Part shown: one piece after another, positions 41,793-50,713 of the stretch
How the letters are laid out: every line of letters starts with the position of its first letter
Position numbering within the stretch: position 1 is the first letter of the stretch
NCBI GenBank assembly: GCA_049791675.1
Contig: JBARAD010000312.1
Coordinates: 3,416-67,415, forward strand
Direction: 5' to 3'
DNA: 64,000 nucleotides
Origin: Chryseosolibacter sp049791675
GTDB lineage: Bacteria; Bacteroidota; Bacteroidia; Cytophagales; Cyclobacteriaceae
Position numbers and translations under genes: made by a program
Notes under the pieces: generated by a model
Told to the model about the DNA's origin: nothing
The model's input: only the letters and a program-made list of their open reading frames with translations
The model's database searches: none

Positions 41793-42578
41793 TTAGAACG
41801 CTGCTGTCACCATCGCTGCCTTCCCCTGCGTGAATGGTTCGTAGACAGAGGCTATTGCCTGATAGAATTCTATTCCGACCACTTCGACGACTGTGGCATT
41901 TTCCGGCATTTGTTCAACTTCAAGCTTCGTTTCGAGCGTAATGCTCGCATTATCCTGTGCGAGTGAAATGTAGTCGGAGTACGATTGCGCACCCATACGG
42001 TCTACCTGGTAGGCAACGGGAATGAAGCCCTCGATGGCAGGTTCGTATTCGATATCGGAGATGACACCCAGTGCGTGCACCAGGCGGAAGTGCGTTGAGC
42101 CATCCGGCGGGATGACGGCATTGGGGATGTCGATGTCGAGTTGTAGTTTGCTGCTGTTGCGAGTAGTTGAAGGGGAGGACTTGATAGCCAGTGCCAGAAC
42201 GGATTCGAGCGTTCGGGTTTTGTTCAGCTGCAGGTTTTCGAGTATGGGCTTAAAGCGCGAAAAGGCCAGGGGTCGTTGGCCGTGTACCCCAGTCGCGAGC
42301 TTGGTAACGCGTGATCCGATTTTCAGCAGGCGACTAGGGAAGGTTCCGTCCCAGAATTCTCGCAGTGGAGCTAGGGCGACCCGGAGGGATTTGGAAGCTG
42401 TTGACTGGGTGCCGAATTCAGCATTGTGCTCTCGTACGCGGCGCAGTCGCGGGTCCTTTTGCAATTTCTCTTTAGTGAAGCCGCCGGGTCTGCGCACGCA
42501 GTTGACGCCCTTACGCTTGTAAAACGATAGGTTCCCGATTGTTCCCTTCAGGTCTACGATTCCAGAATACGTTGCCAT
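41793..42578 (-). CDS. Orphan protein of unknown function
   Basis: 261 residues, not recognised with confidence. It starts MATYSGIVDLKGTIGNLSFYKRKGVNCVRR, a pattern that loosely recalls DUF6266-type proteins (gly-rich strand, then F/Y-KRKG and Arg-rich turn). A basic, arginine-rich first half (to about 110) is followed by a more acidic half ending YQAIASVYEPFTQGKAAMVTAAF. There is no signal peptide or transmembrane helix. It is isolated by 86 bp on one side and a 531-bp gene-free stretch before tRNA-Val on the other, as accessory genes often are, but codon use and GC look like the neighbours. Confidence 0.8.
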   Translation of the reverse strand: MATYSGIVDLKGTIGNLSFYKRKGVNCVRRPGGFTKEKLQKDPRLRRVREHNAEFGTQSTASKSLRVALAPLREFWDGTFPSRLLKIGSRVTKLATGVHGQRPLAFSRFKPILENLQLNKTRTLESVLALAIKSSPSTTRNSSKLQLDIDIPNAVIPPDGSTHFRLVHALGVISDIEYEPAIEGFIPVAYQVDRMGAQSYSDYISLAQDNASITLETKLEVEQMPENATVVEVVGIEFYQAIASVYEPFTQGKAAMVTAAF

Positions 42579-43109
42579 AGATTCAAGGATTAGCGGTTAG
42601 AAATGGCCAATGTCACGTTGGGTTCGCGGTATAATCCCTTAAACGAAAAAGATCAACGGCCGGTTCCGGTGATCAGGCCAAAATGCTCTATGCGAAGAGT
42701 TGGCAGTGTCCGGATGGAGCGTTCCTGTGGCTTGAGGAGGGTCATTCGGGGGCATCACCCTGGGATGTACCCTGAATTAGGCCTTTAGTGTACCTTCTTT
42801 ATTTGTTCTGTAAACGTTTACTAAAGGCTTAGTATATCAGGGCAAAGCGGGAGGTGGAGGCCAAACGCGCCATGACCTTATTCCCTCGGCAGACCAGGAC
42901 ATTGATCAGGTGCACGCTACCCGATTCCGAATTCCCGGACGACGCTGTTGCATTGTTCATCGCTCACCTGTACTCACGACGCATGCCCCAGAGAATAATG
43001 GAATAAGGTTGGGTTGGTGTGGCGTCATGGAAGGCCGTGTTTTAAAGTTGCTTTAAAACGTTTAAACAAAAAAAGCAGTCACGCTCGTGACTGCTTTGAT
43101 CTTCAACGT
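42579..43109. other. Gene-free, palindrome-rich spacer before tRNA-Val
   Basis: 531 bp with no supported gene. It holds an inverted repeat GCCTTTAGT/ACTAAAGGC (42781-42789 and 42820-42828) overlapping the palindrome GTAAACGTTTAC (42810-42821), then GTTTTAAAG-TTG-CTTTAAAAC (43039-43059) and GTTTAAAC (43060-43067). The octamer AAACGTTT occurs in both places. The 3' end is the tRNA terminator. A 61-codon open frame at 42603 is not credible. Confidence 0.55.
43068..43097 (-). terminator. Terminator of tRNA-Val
   Basis: On the minus strand AAAGCAGTCACG pairs with CGTGACTGCTTT across a two-base loop (12-bp stem, 43072-43083 with 43086-43097), then a T-run (minus strand, 43074-43068). Confidence 0.85.
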
Positions 43110-43183
43110 GGGAGCTGAGGGGTTCGAACCCCCGACCCTCTGCTTGTAAGGCAGATGCTCTGAACCAGCTGAGCTAAGCTCCC
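43110..43183 (-). tRNA. tRNA-Val (anticodon TAC)
   Basis: 74 nt. Acceptor GGGAGCT pairs with AGCTCCC; the anticodon stem-loop CTGCCTTACAAGCAG has TAC (complement of GTA at 43146-43148), and the T arm contains GGTTCGAACCC. CCA is not encoded. Promoter and terminator flank it. Confidence 0.97.
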
Positions 43184-43225
43184 TATTCACCCCAGAAACT
43201 GCCAACCGCAATTCTTTTGGGACTG

Positions 43226-43256
43226 CAAATGTATAAGAGTTTTCTATTTCTGCAAA
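43226..43256 (-). promoter_or_regulatory. tRNA-Val promoter
   Basis: On the minus strand TTTG (43256-43253), exactly 19 nt, then TACATTTG (43233-43226), a full consensus match, 43 bp before the tRNA 5' end. Confidence 0.75.
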
Positions 43257-43277
43257 AAATCTTTGAGGAATCCGCCT

Positions 43278-43997
43278 CTATTGCATCTGATTCCGCTCAA
43301 TAAAATCCTTAAAAGCCTTCCGGTAGGAATCGCTGATGGGAATAAAATGACTCCCGATCTGAACCTCACCTTTGTGAATGGTGTCGACCGCCTTTATGGC
43401 AATAATATATGAGTGGTGAATGCGGATAAACTTATCAGCGGGCAACTGCGTTTCCAGGGCCTTAAGCCGTTGCAGACTGACCACTTTTTGCGTCTTCGTT
43501 ACAATGGTGACATAATCCTTGAGCCCCTCCACGAAAAGAATATCCTCGTAATTGATTTTGACAAGCTTCGTCCCATCCTTGATAAAAACGAACGTATTGC
43601 CTTTTTCCTCCTGGACGGGAGGCGGCTGAATAGCCGGTTGCGTGACGCGCTGGCCGGCTTTCTCTACCGCCTTCAGAAACCGGTCAAAAGTGATCGGTTT
43701 CAAGAGGTAATCCACGACGTCCAGCTCATAACTCTCCAGGGCGTACTCGGAATAGGCAGTTGTAAGGATCACCAGCGGTTTTTTCTGTAACGTCTTCAAC
43801 AGCGTAATCCCGGTGATCTCGGGCATCTGAATGTCGACAAACATCAGATCAACTGCGCGGTTCCTGAGGATCTCCAAGGCTTGCAGTGGATTGGAAGTCG
43901 CCTCCGTTAACTCCAGCAACGGGACTTTTTTGACATAGTCTGCCAGCAGGTTTCGCGCCAGCGGTTCGTCTTCCACTATGAGGCACTTCAGCTTCAC
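43278..43997 (-). CDS. LytTR-family response regulator
   Basis: 239 residues. The receiver domain (1-120) has E9/D10, the phospho-acceptor D55 in MFVDIQMPE and the Thr/Lys pair in LTTAYSEYALESYELDVVDYLLKP. The DNA-binding LytTR domain follows (about 135-239): FVFIKDGTKLVKINYEDILFVEGLKDYVTI and RIHHSYIIAIKAVD. Its ATG overlaps the stop of the sensor-kinase gene by four bases, so the two are one operon and act as a two-component pair. Divergent from it is a TonB-dependent-like receptor gene, a plausible target. Confidence 0.93.
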   Translation of the reverse strand: MKLKCLIVEDEPLARNLLADYVKKVPLLELTEATSNPLQALEILRNRAVDLMFVDIQMPEITGITLLKTLQKKPLVILTTAYSEYALESYELDVVDYLLKPITFDRFLKAVEKAGQRVTQPAIQPPPVQEEKGNTFVFIKDGTKLVKINYEDILFVEGLKDYVTIVTKTQKVVSLQRLKALETQLPADKFIRIHHSYIIAIKAVDTIHKGEVQIGSHFIPISDSYRKAFKDFIERNQMQ

Positions 43998-45040
43998 GCT
44001 AATTGTATAGTCAATTGAACTGAATAACGGTCTTTGAGGTCTTCAACGGTCAGGCTATGCTTTTCCGGATAACTCAGTTCCAGCCTCCGCTTCACATTCT
44101 GCAATCCGATTCCTGATTTTTGCTCCGCCTCAGGCTTGCTGAACGGGATCTTGCTGTTTTCAACGCGGTAAACACATTCCTTTTCCCGGATCTGAATCCT
44201 GATACTCACCCACGATTGCGGACGATTGTTGCTCACCCCATGTTTAAAAGCATTCTCAAGAAAAGTAATAAAAATCAATGGGGTGATCAACAACCCCTGG
44301 GGATTCCCCCCTTCAATGGTAAGCTTGATGGGGATCTGATCGTTCAGCCGCAGCCGCTCCAGGCTGATGTAATTTTCCATGTACTCGATCTCTTTACTCA
44401 GCGGAACCAGGGGATGGTTTGACTCGTAGATCATGTACCGCATCATCTGTGACAGTTTGGCAATTACCTCGGTGGTATTGGCAGATTGCGTATAGGCAAG
44501 GTAGTAGAGGTTGTTCAACGTATTAAACAGAAAATGCGGATTGATCTGTGCCTTCAGGAAATTCAACTCAGCCGTGAGCCGTTCATTTTCCACATTTTTT
44601 TGCCGGGCCTCGAATTCAAACCAGTCAACTGCAAAGCGGATCATCCCAAGAAAGATCACAATGAATAGGTTGGTAGTGACCACCTGTATGGTGTACCGGG
44701 TTGTATACAAATAACCGTTGCCCCCGGCGAAACCGTCGAAGAGGTAGCGACCAATCCATAACCTCAGTGTGATGATTGTGGCAAAGATGACAAGGAATTG
44801 AAGCAGATACCGACCCAGCTTCTTGTCCTTCAGGAAAGCGGGAAGTAAAATAAAGTAATTGGTGTAACTGATGATCAGCGCAAAGATCAATTGCACCCCA
44901 ACAACGGTTAGGATCGTTAACCAGTCGATGTCCGGAGCGCGTTGATGGGACATCACCTGGTAGATAAAGAAGGAGAGGTACACACACCAGAACGAAAGGT
45001 GGATCAAAACCACCCTGGAGCGGTGAATTAATGGTTGCAT
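43994..45040 (-). CDS. LytS-type sensor histidine kinase
   Basis: 348 residues from the ATG at 45040; an upstream ATG at 45124 is in frame but adds 28 residues not typical of the family. Four membrane helices cover roughly residues 10-145. The kinase core is of the LytS/YehU type: the phospho-acceptor His169 in FLKAQINPHFLFNTLNNLYY, then ITPLIFITFLENAFKHGV (N box) and GIGLQNVKRRLELSYPEKH (G box). There is no large periplasmic sensor domain, so the signal may be sensed in the membrane. It is the first gene of a two-gene operon with the LytTR regulator. Confidence 0.9.
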   Translation of the reverse strand: MQPLIHRSRVVLIHLSFWCVYLSFFIYQVMSHQRAPDIDWLTILTVVGVQLIFALIISYTNYFILLPAFLKDKKLGRYLLQFLVIFATIITLRLWIGRYLFDGFAGGNGYLYTTRYTIQVVTTNLFIVIFLGMIRFAVDWFEFEARQKNVENERLTAELNFLKAQINPHFLFNTLNNLYYLAYTQSANTTEVIAKLSQMMRYMIYESNHPLVPLSKEIEYMENYISLERLRLNDQIPIKLTIEGGNPQGLLITPLIFITFLENAFKHGVSNNRPQSWVSIRIQIREKECVYRVENSKIPFSKPEAEQKSGIGLQNVKRRLELSYPEKHSLTVEDLKDRYSVQLTIQLA

Positions 45041-45321
45041 ATGATCATGAACTGAGAAAGTAAGGACAATAAAGGTAGGGTATCCCACCCAATGCGCGAC
45101 CGATACAGTCATTTTTTCGACCATCGAAATTAATTGTTCGACCGATTGTGCGCGCTGACGCGGATTCGGGTAATGTTGGCTAAAAAAGCAAAAGGTCGAA
45201 TGTGTCGGGCGATCAGTCTAATTTCCTTCCCGGGACGGAACTATCCATTAAGTTTACCGTTTCTCTCCTTGTTGCGTGGTGTCGTGAAGTGGAGAATCCT
45301 CAACGTGTTAACTACCCCTAA

Positions 45322-48225
45322 ATGAAACTTATCTTTACTTTTTTAGCGGCTTTCTTCTTTGCCATTGGCGCCTTTGCCCAGGGCCACGGAAAAATCTCAG
45401 GCACTGTAAGTGACTCCCTGACCCGTACGCCGGTGGAGTTTGCGAATGTTGCCCTCGCTGTGCCCGGATCCTCAACCCCGATCGATGGAACAATATGCGA
45501 TGAAAAGGGAGCTTTCACGATATCTAAAATTGCTGCTGGCAATTATCAGGTCGTCATTTCCTTCATAGGGTTCGAATCGAAGGTGCTGGACGTTTCTATC
45601 AGCGATAAGAATGACAACGTCGATCTGGGAACCATTATCATCAGCCCCACGCCGCAGGTGCTGGAAGCCGTGACGGTTGAAGGCCAAAAGTCTTTGATCG
45701 AAGAACGCGTGGACCGTCTGGTGTACAACGCTGAAAACGATGTAACATCAAGGGGCGGCGATGCTACGGATGTGCTGAAGCGGGTACCCACCCTCTCTGT
45801 GGATATGGACGGGAATGTTTCCCTCCGCGGAAATCAAAATATCCAGGTATTGATCAACAACAAACCGTCTTCCATTGTCGCCAGCAGCGTGTCGGATGCG
45901 CTGAAACAGATTCCGGCAGAAGAAATCAAATCTGTGGAGGTGATCACCTCACCTTCTGCAAAGTATGATGCAGAAGGCTCCGCCGGAATCATCAATATCA
46001 TCACGAAGAAGAATACGCTCCGTGGACTCACGCTCAATATCAATTCCGGAATAGGCCTTCGCGGTTCAAACCTCGGATTAAATGGAAACCTGCGGACCGG
46101 CAAAATGGGCTTCTCCCTCGGCGGCTTTGGCCGATCCTTCTACAACACTAGCGGAAGCTTTGAAAATGAACAGCTCACGCGCGCCTTTCAGAACGACGGA
46201 ACAGTCGATGAGACCATCAACATACAGCGAGCAGACACAAGAAATAACGGACTGTTTGGCAACTATAACCTGGGATGGGATTATGATATCGACAAGAAGA
46301 ATACACTTGCTGCATCCGTGCGGTTCGGCGTGCGCAATAACAGGACCTTCCAGGATGACCTGACCACGGAACGCTATCTGAACAACAACCTCATTGCCAC
46401 TACGCTTGCGGAAAATGAGAACAATGGTGCGTTCAACAATGTGGATGCAAGTTTCAACTATACGCATTATTACGACAAACCGCAACGGGAATTCAGTTTC
46501 CAATCGATGTTCAGCCGAAACAATGGCAACTCATTATTTGAAAACTTTGTGCTGGATCCGAATGACCGCACCGTGCTCAACCGATTCCGCAATGACAACG
46601 ACAGCTACAACCAGGAGATCACCCTGCAGGTGGATTATCAAACACCTATCGGGTCGACCCAGATGCTGGAGTTTGGTGGAAAGAATATTATACGCAGTGT
46701 GTTCAGCGACTTCACTTCTTTTCAGTCCATCGGTGAAGGCGCTTATGAGCCATCTACCACATCCGGTTTTAACAATAACCTGAATTACGATCAGAACATC
46801 ACCGCGGGATACCTGGCCTATACGCTTGCGCTTAAGAATGGCTACAGCTTCAAGGCAGGAACCCGCTATGAGCATACGGTCATTTCAGCGTATACACGTA
46901 CGGAGGATAATATCGAGATACCATCCTACGGGATCCTGGTACCCAGTGTGAACCTTTCAAAGAAGTTGAAGAACAACAATACCCTGAAAGCATCCTACAA
47001 CCGCAGGATACAACGGCCCTCTATACGCTACCTGAACCCGAATATCCAGCGGGAGAACAACCTGGACGTGACGATCGGGAATCCGGAGCTGTCTCCTGAA
47101 TACACTAACAACTTTGAACTGGGTTACAGCACCATCTTGAAAGGGTTCGTGCTGAACATTTCCGGTTTCGCAAGGCTCACCAATGATGGCATTCAGAGCG
47201 TGCGTGTTCCAGATGTAATTGATGGACTCAATGTTCTGAAGACCACCTATCAGAATATCGGTCAGGATAATGCTTACGGTACAAGTATCTTTCTGAACGT
47301 CAATGCCGGAAAACTCTCCTTAAATGGAGGAACCGATATCTACTACGCCATGATGGATAACAATAACCCGGTCGATAGTTTGCGTGCTAGCAACGAAGGC
47401 ATGGTTGCCAGCGGAAGACTTTTCGGAAGCTATAATTTCGACAAAGGATGGGGCGCTCAGTTTTTTAGCTTCTACCGCGGCCGTCAGGTGCAGTTACAGG
47501 GCACACAGGGAGGATTTTATATGTACAGCCTGGGCTTCCGGAAGGAATTCAATGAAAAAAGAGGAAGCATCGGTCTGGCAGCAGAAAACTTCCTTCAATC
47601 TTCCATTAAAATGCGCACGGAGATTGAGTCGCCATTGTTAAGGCAATCGCGGTTGAACACGCGAAACAACCTCAGCTTCCGGATTACTTTCAGCTATCGT
47701 ATTGGGAAAATGTCGATGGATGACAGGCCACGCCGCCGCCGCAGCATCAACAACGATGATTTGAAAGACGATAATGGTGGAGAAGGCGGAATGCAAATGG
47801 GAACCGAAGGTGCTACTCCCCAGGGGGGAAATCGTCAGGGTGGCGGACAACGGATGCCGTCAGCTCCCGCTGGCCAGACTAACAGACAACAGGCCCAGGC
47901 TCCTTCCGATGGAACTATCTACGAAGCTGCGGGCAAGTGGACCTATACAATTGATTCACCTCAGGGTGGAGGTGGGGTTATCATCTTGAAGAAAGAAGGT
48001 AATGAGTTTTCAGGTACCCTACGCCGCGATCGCATGAACGATGAGATTGTTTTGAACAACTTGGAGGTAAAAGGAAACGTGGTATCCTTCTCCTACCCCG
48101 CTGATGTTGGCGGTAATGCCATCACGGTCAAGGTGCAGGCAACCATCGGAAAGGAAGACATGCAGGGCACCATGCAGGTCGGTGAGATGCGGAACTTTAA
48201 TCTACAGGGAAAGAGAACGGAATAA
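45322..48225 (+). CDS. TonB-dependent-like outer-membrane receptor with C-terminal extra domain
   Basis: 967 residues. Signal peptide 1-20 (ending AFAQ); carboxypeptidase-like regulatory domain about 22-110 (GKISGTVSDSLTRTPVEFANV and GFESKVLDVSI); plug about 120-240 (VLKRVPTLSVDMDGNVSLRGN, SAKYDAEGSAGIINIITKK); barrel about 241-796, ending RITFSYRIGK. The barrel is followed by a low-complexity linker (797-863, rich in Gly, Gln, Asn, Arg) and a 104-residue beta-rich domain (864-967) with GKWTYTIDSPQGGGG, FSGTLRRDRMND and VSFSYPADVGGN. The tail should lie in the periplasm because the barrel's C-terminal strand faces that side. The substrate is unknown. A strong terminator follows. Confidence 0.93.
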   Translation: MKLIFTFLAAFFFAIGAFAQGHGKISGTVSDSLTRTPVEFANVALAVPGSSTPIDGTICDEKGAFTISKIAAGNYQVVISFIGFESKVLDVSISDKNDNVDLGTIIISPTPQVLEAVTVEGQKSLIEERVDRLVYNAENDVTSRGGDATDVLKRVPTLSVDMDGNVSLRGNQNIQVLINNKPSSIVASSVSDALKQIPAEEIKSVEVITSPSAKYDAEGSAGIINIITKKNTLRGLTLNINSGIGLRGSNLGLNGNLRTGKMGFSLGGFGRSFYNTSGSFENEQLTRAFQNDGTVDETINIQRADTRNNGLFGNYNLGWDYDIDKKNTLAASVRFGVRNNRTFQDDLTTERYLNNNLIATTLAENENNGAFNNVDASFNYTHYYDKPQREFSFQSMFSRNNGNSLFENFVLDPNDRTVLNRFRNDNDSYNQEITLQVDYQTPIGSTQMLEFGGKNIIRSVFSDFTSFQSIGEGAYEPSTTSGFNNNLNYDQNITAGYLAYTLALKNGYSFKAGTRYEHTVISAYTRTEDNIEIPSYGILVPSVNLSKKLKNNNTLKASYNRRIQRPSIRYLNPNIQRENNLDVTIGNPELSPEYTNNFELGYSTILKGFVLNISGFARLTNDGIQSVRVPDVIDGLNVLKTTYQNIGQDNAYGTSIFLNVNAGKLSLNGGTDIYYAMMDNNNPVDSLRASNEGMVASGRLFGSYNFDKGWGAQFFSFYRGRQVQLQGTQGGFYMYSLGFRKEFNEKRGSIGLAAENFLQSSIKMRTEIESPLLRQSRLNTRNNLSFRITFSYRIGKMSMDDRPRRRRSINNDDLKDDNGGEGGMQMGTEGATPQGGNRQGGGQRMPSAPAGQTNRQQAQAPSDGTIYEAAGKWTYTIDSPQGGGGVIILKKEGNEFSGTLRRDRMNDEIVLNNLEVKGNVVSFSYPADVGGNAITVKVQATIGKEDMQGTMQVGEMRNFNLQGKRTE

Positions 48226-48246
48226 GTTTAACTGACTCATAATAAT

Positions 48247-48278
48247 AGAAGCGGCGCCTGTCGCTTCTTTTTTTTTTT
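48247..48278 (+). terminator. Rho-independent terminator after the receptor gene
   Basis: 9-bp stem (48247-48255 with 48260-48268, one G-U pair), loop GCCT, then ten Ts. Confidence 0.85.
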
Positions 48279-48305
48279 GCCGGTACGGTTTCAGGATTTG
48301 TGCGC

Positions 48306-48470
48306 TATCTTTGTCCTCGTACGCATTGCTGCTTCCTGGTCCAATGGAATGATTTTTTCTGCTTAGTTGACCGATCGAGTTCCGGTCCAGGGATCAAAGC
48401 GCTGATATTGGCTTTTTCAGGCAAGACCCGGAGGGTTTTTCAACCCCGCGACCCCGGGTTAGCGCCAATA
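48306..48470 (+). promoter_or_regulatory. -7 box and structured leader of the trehalose genes
   Basis: TATCTTTG (48306-48313) is an exact -7 match; no good -33 box is seen. The resulting leader of about 180 nt holds a hairpin GACCG/CGGTC (48369-48373, 48383-48387) and a nested set: TATTGGC/GCCAATA (48406-48412, 48464-48470), ACCCGG/CCGGGT (48426-48431, 48454-48459) and GGGTT-TTTC-AACCC (48433-48446). An AT-rich single-stranded stretch separates it from the ATG. Confidence 0.5.
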
Positions 48471-48499
48471 ACTTTATAATATCTAAATTTTATTTTTTG

Positions 48500-50713
48500 A
48501 TGGACAAAAAAACAAAGCGGCGCCTGGTAGTCGTTTCAAACAGGCTTCCTTTTCAACTTCAGGAAAAGAAGAAGTCAATCGTTATGAAAGAAAGCGACGG
48601 AGGATTAGTCAGCGCCCTTAAAAGTTATTTTGAGAATGCAGATAATAAGGAGGAATTCTCCTCTGTGTTATGGATAGGCTCCGCGGATTTCCCGCAATCC
48701 CGTTGGGAAAAATACACGGAGAATCCGTCGGCCGGAGGTTCTTTTGAGGTCGACCCGATTTTTGTTGAATCGAAAACTTATAATAAATATTACAATGGCT
48801 TTTGCAACGCAACGATCTGGCCATTGTTTCACTACTTCCCTTCCATTGTTGAGTTTGATGAAGAGACTTTTCACAGCTACGAGGAAGTAAATCAACAGTT
48901 TGCCAGGAAATTGTTGTCCATACTTCGACCAGAGGACATCTTGTGGATACATGATTATCAGCTCATGCAACTGCCGGGCTTAATACGCGCAGAAATGCCG
49001 GATGCTACAATAGGATTCTTTTTGCACATCCCTTTTCCTTCTTTTGAAATTTTCAGATTGCTTCATAAACCATGGAAGGAAAAAATAATTGGCGGGATGC
49101 TGGGTGCTGACCTGATCGGCTTCCATACGCACGAGTACGTGCAGCATTTCCTGAAAACCGTGCAAATGGTCTATGGCTTTGATTCTCAGTTCCGAAACAT
49201 CCTCATGAAGGAAAGGATCGTAAAGGCGGAAATGTTTCCGCTGGGGATCGATTATGATAAATTCCACAATGCCGGCATGAAGCCCAAGGTGATAGAGCAG
49301 ATGAAGCAGATCCAGGCCAACTTTCACGAAAAGAAGATTATTTTTTCGGTCGACCGCCTGGATTATACGAAGGGTGTTACGCACCGTCTCTCCGGCTTTG
49401 AAAGATTTCTTGACAAGCATTCAGAGTGGCGCGGTAAGGTGGTCTTCATTCTCGTCATCGTTCCATCACGTCAGATTATCTCAAAGTATAATGAAAGGAA
49501 AAAAATGATCGAGGAACGGGTGGGCCGGATCAATGGAAAGTATTCGTCACTCGAGTGGCAACCGATCATCTACCGGTACAGCAGTCTATCTTTTGAAGAT
49601 CTCTGCGCGTTATATCAGTCCGCCGATGTGGGACTCATCACGCCCATCCGCGATGGCATGAACCTTGTCGCCAAAGAGTATGTCGCCAGCCAGCATGAGG
49701 AGGGGGTACTTATCTTGAGTGAACTTGCCGGTGCCGCGAACGAGATGGGAGAAGCAATCCTGGTAAATCCCATGGATAAGGAAGAGGTAGCGCAATCAAT
49801 CTATCATGCGCTGACCATGCCCGCAGACGAGCAGAAGCAAAAGATCCAGATCCTCCAAAAACGCCTGCGTGATTATTCCGTGGCACATTGGGTAAAAGAT
49901 TTCCTGAAACAACTGGATGAAGCGAAAGAGCATCAGCGCTCCCAGAAAACGAAACATGTGACAACTTCGCTGCTTGAAGAAATATCAAATCGCTATAAAA
50001 AAAGCCGAAGGCGTCATCTCTTCCTGGATTACGATGGCACACTGGTTCCATTTTCAAAACATCCCAAGCTGGCCGTTCCTAACGCCGGGCTTATCTCATT
50101 GCTACATGACATTGCGAGTGATGACAAAACCCACGTAACCATTATCAGTGGACGAGACAGCGAGACACTTGAAGGTTGGTTCAACGATCTATCGGTGAAC
50201 CTTGTTGCCGAGCATGGGGCGACCATCCGGATGAAAAATGGCGCGTGGAAACACCAGCGCGAGGCGGATCAGTCCTGGAAACCTATCATAAGGCCAACAA
50301 TGGAATTGTATACGCAACGGAGTCCCGGCTCATTCCTTGAAGAAAAGACGCATACCATTGCCTGGCACTACAGGAATGTTCTTCCGGAGTTGGGTTTTAT
50401 CCGATCGCGTGAGCTGTTGGACAACCTACATCACCTTGTAAGAAATACACCGCTGCAGGTCATCGATGGCAACAAAGTGATTGAGGTGCGTATCTCCGGT
50501 GTAGACAAAGGATCCGTTGCTAAACAATTTCTGGATGATGATCAATATGATTTTATCATGGCCGTTGGCGATGACAAGACTGATGAGGATATGTTTAAAG
50601 CGCTTGCGGACAGAGCGGTCACTGTGAAGATCGGTCCCGGTCATACAGCGGCCCAATATAATCTCTCCAATCAAATGGAAGTAATTCATTTATTACACCA
50701 ACTTATAAAATAA
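48500..50713 (+). CDS. otsA/otsB: Trehalose-6-phosphate synthase / phosphatase fusion
   Basis: 737 residues. The N-terminal GT20 synthase (about 1-470) joins UDP-glucose (or another NDP-glucose) to glucose-6-phosphate; visible motifs are RLVVVSNRLPF, WIHDYQLMQLPGLIR, IGFFLHIPFPSFEIFRLL, DRLDYTKGVTHRLSGFERFL and PIRDGMNLVAKEYVASQ. The C-terminal HAD phosphatase (about 495-737) has LDYDGTLVPFSKHP, ISGRDSETLEGWF and GDDKTDEDMFKAL. A TTG three bases before the ATG is possible. The enzyme makes trehalose, an osmo- and desiccation protectant, in the cytoplasm. The next gene starts immediately after its stop. Confidence 0.96.
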   Translation: MDKKTKRRLVVVSNRLPFQLQEKKKSIVMKESDGGLVSALKSYFENADNKEEFSSVLWIGSADFPQSRWEKYTENPSAGGSFEVDPIFVESKTYNKYYNGFCNATIWPLFHYFPSIVEFDEETFHSYEEVNQQFARKLLSILRPEDILWIHDYQLMQLPGLIRAEMPDATIGFFLHIPFPSFEIFRLLHKPWKEKIIGGMLGADLIGFHTHEYVQHFLKTVQMVYGFDSQFRNILMKERIVKAEMFPLGIDYDKFHNAGMKPKVIEQMKQIQANFHEKKIIFSVDRLDYTKGVTHRLSGFERFLDKHSEWRGKVVFILVIVPSRQIISKYNERKKMIEERVGRINGKYSSLEWQPIIYRYSSLSFEDLCALYQSADVGLITPIRDGMNLVAKEYVASQHEEGVLILSELAGAANEMGEAILVNPMDKEEVAQSIYHALTMPADEQKQKIQILQKRLRDYSVAHWVKDFLKQLDEAKEHQRSQKTKHVTTSLLEEISNRYKKSRRRHLFLDYDGTLVPFSKHPKLAVPNAGLISLLHDIASDDKTHVTIISGRDSETLEGWFNDLSVNLVAEHGATIRMKNGAWKHQREADQSWKPIIRPTMELYTQRSPGSFLEEKTHTIAWHYRNVLPELGFIRSRELLDNLHHLVRNTPLQVIDGNKVIEVRISGVDKGSVAKQFLDDDQYDFIMAVGDDKTDEDMFKALADRAVTVKIGPGHTAAQYNLSNQMEVIHLLHQLIK

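Noticed and set aside
42603..42788. 61-codon plus-strand frame in the palindrome-rich spacer
   Set aside because: Arg/Pro-rich with no recognisable start signal or similarity; judged chance.
43110..43183. tRNA-Val as an attachment site of a genomic island
   Set aside because: No integrase gene and no copy of the tRNA 3' end was found in the window.
45041..45124. 28-residue N-terminal extension of the LytS-type kinase
   Set aside because: Not typical of the family; the ATG at 45040 puts the first membrane helix at the usual place.
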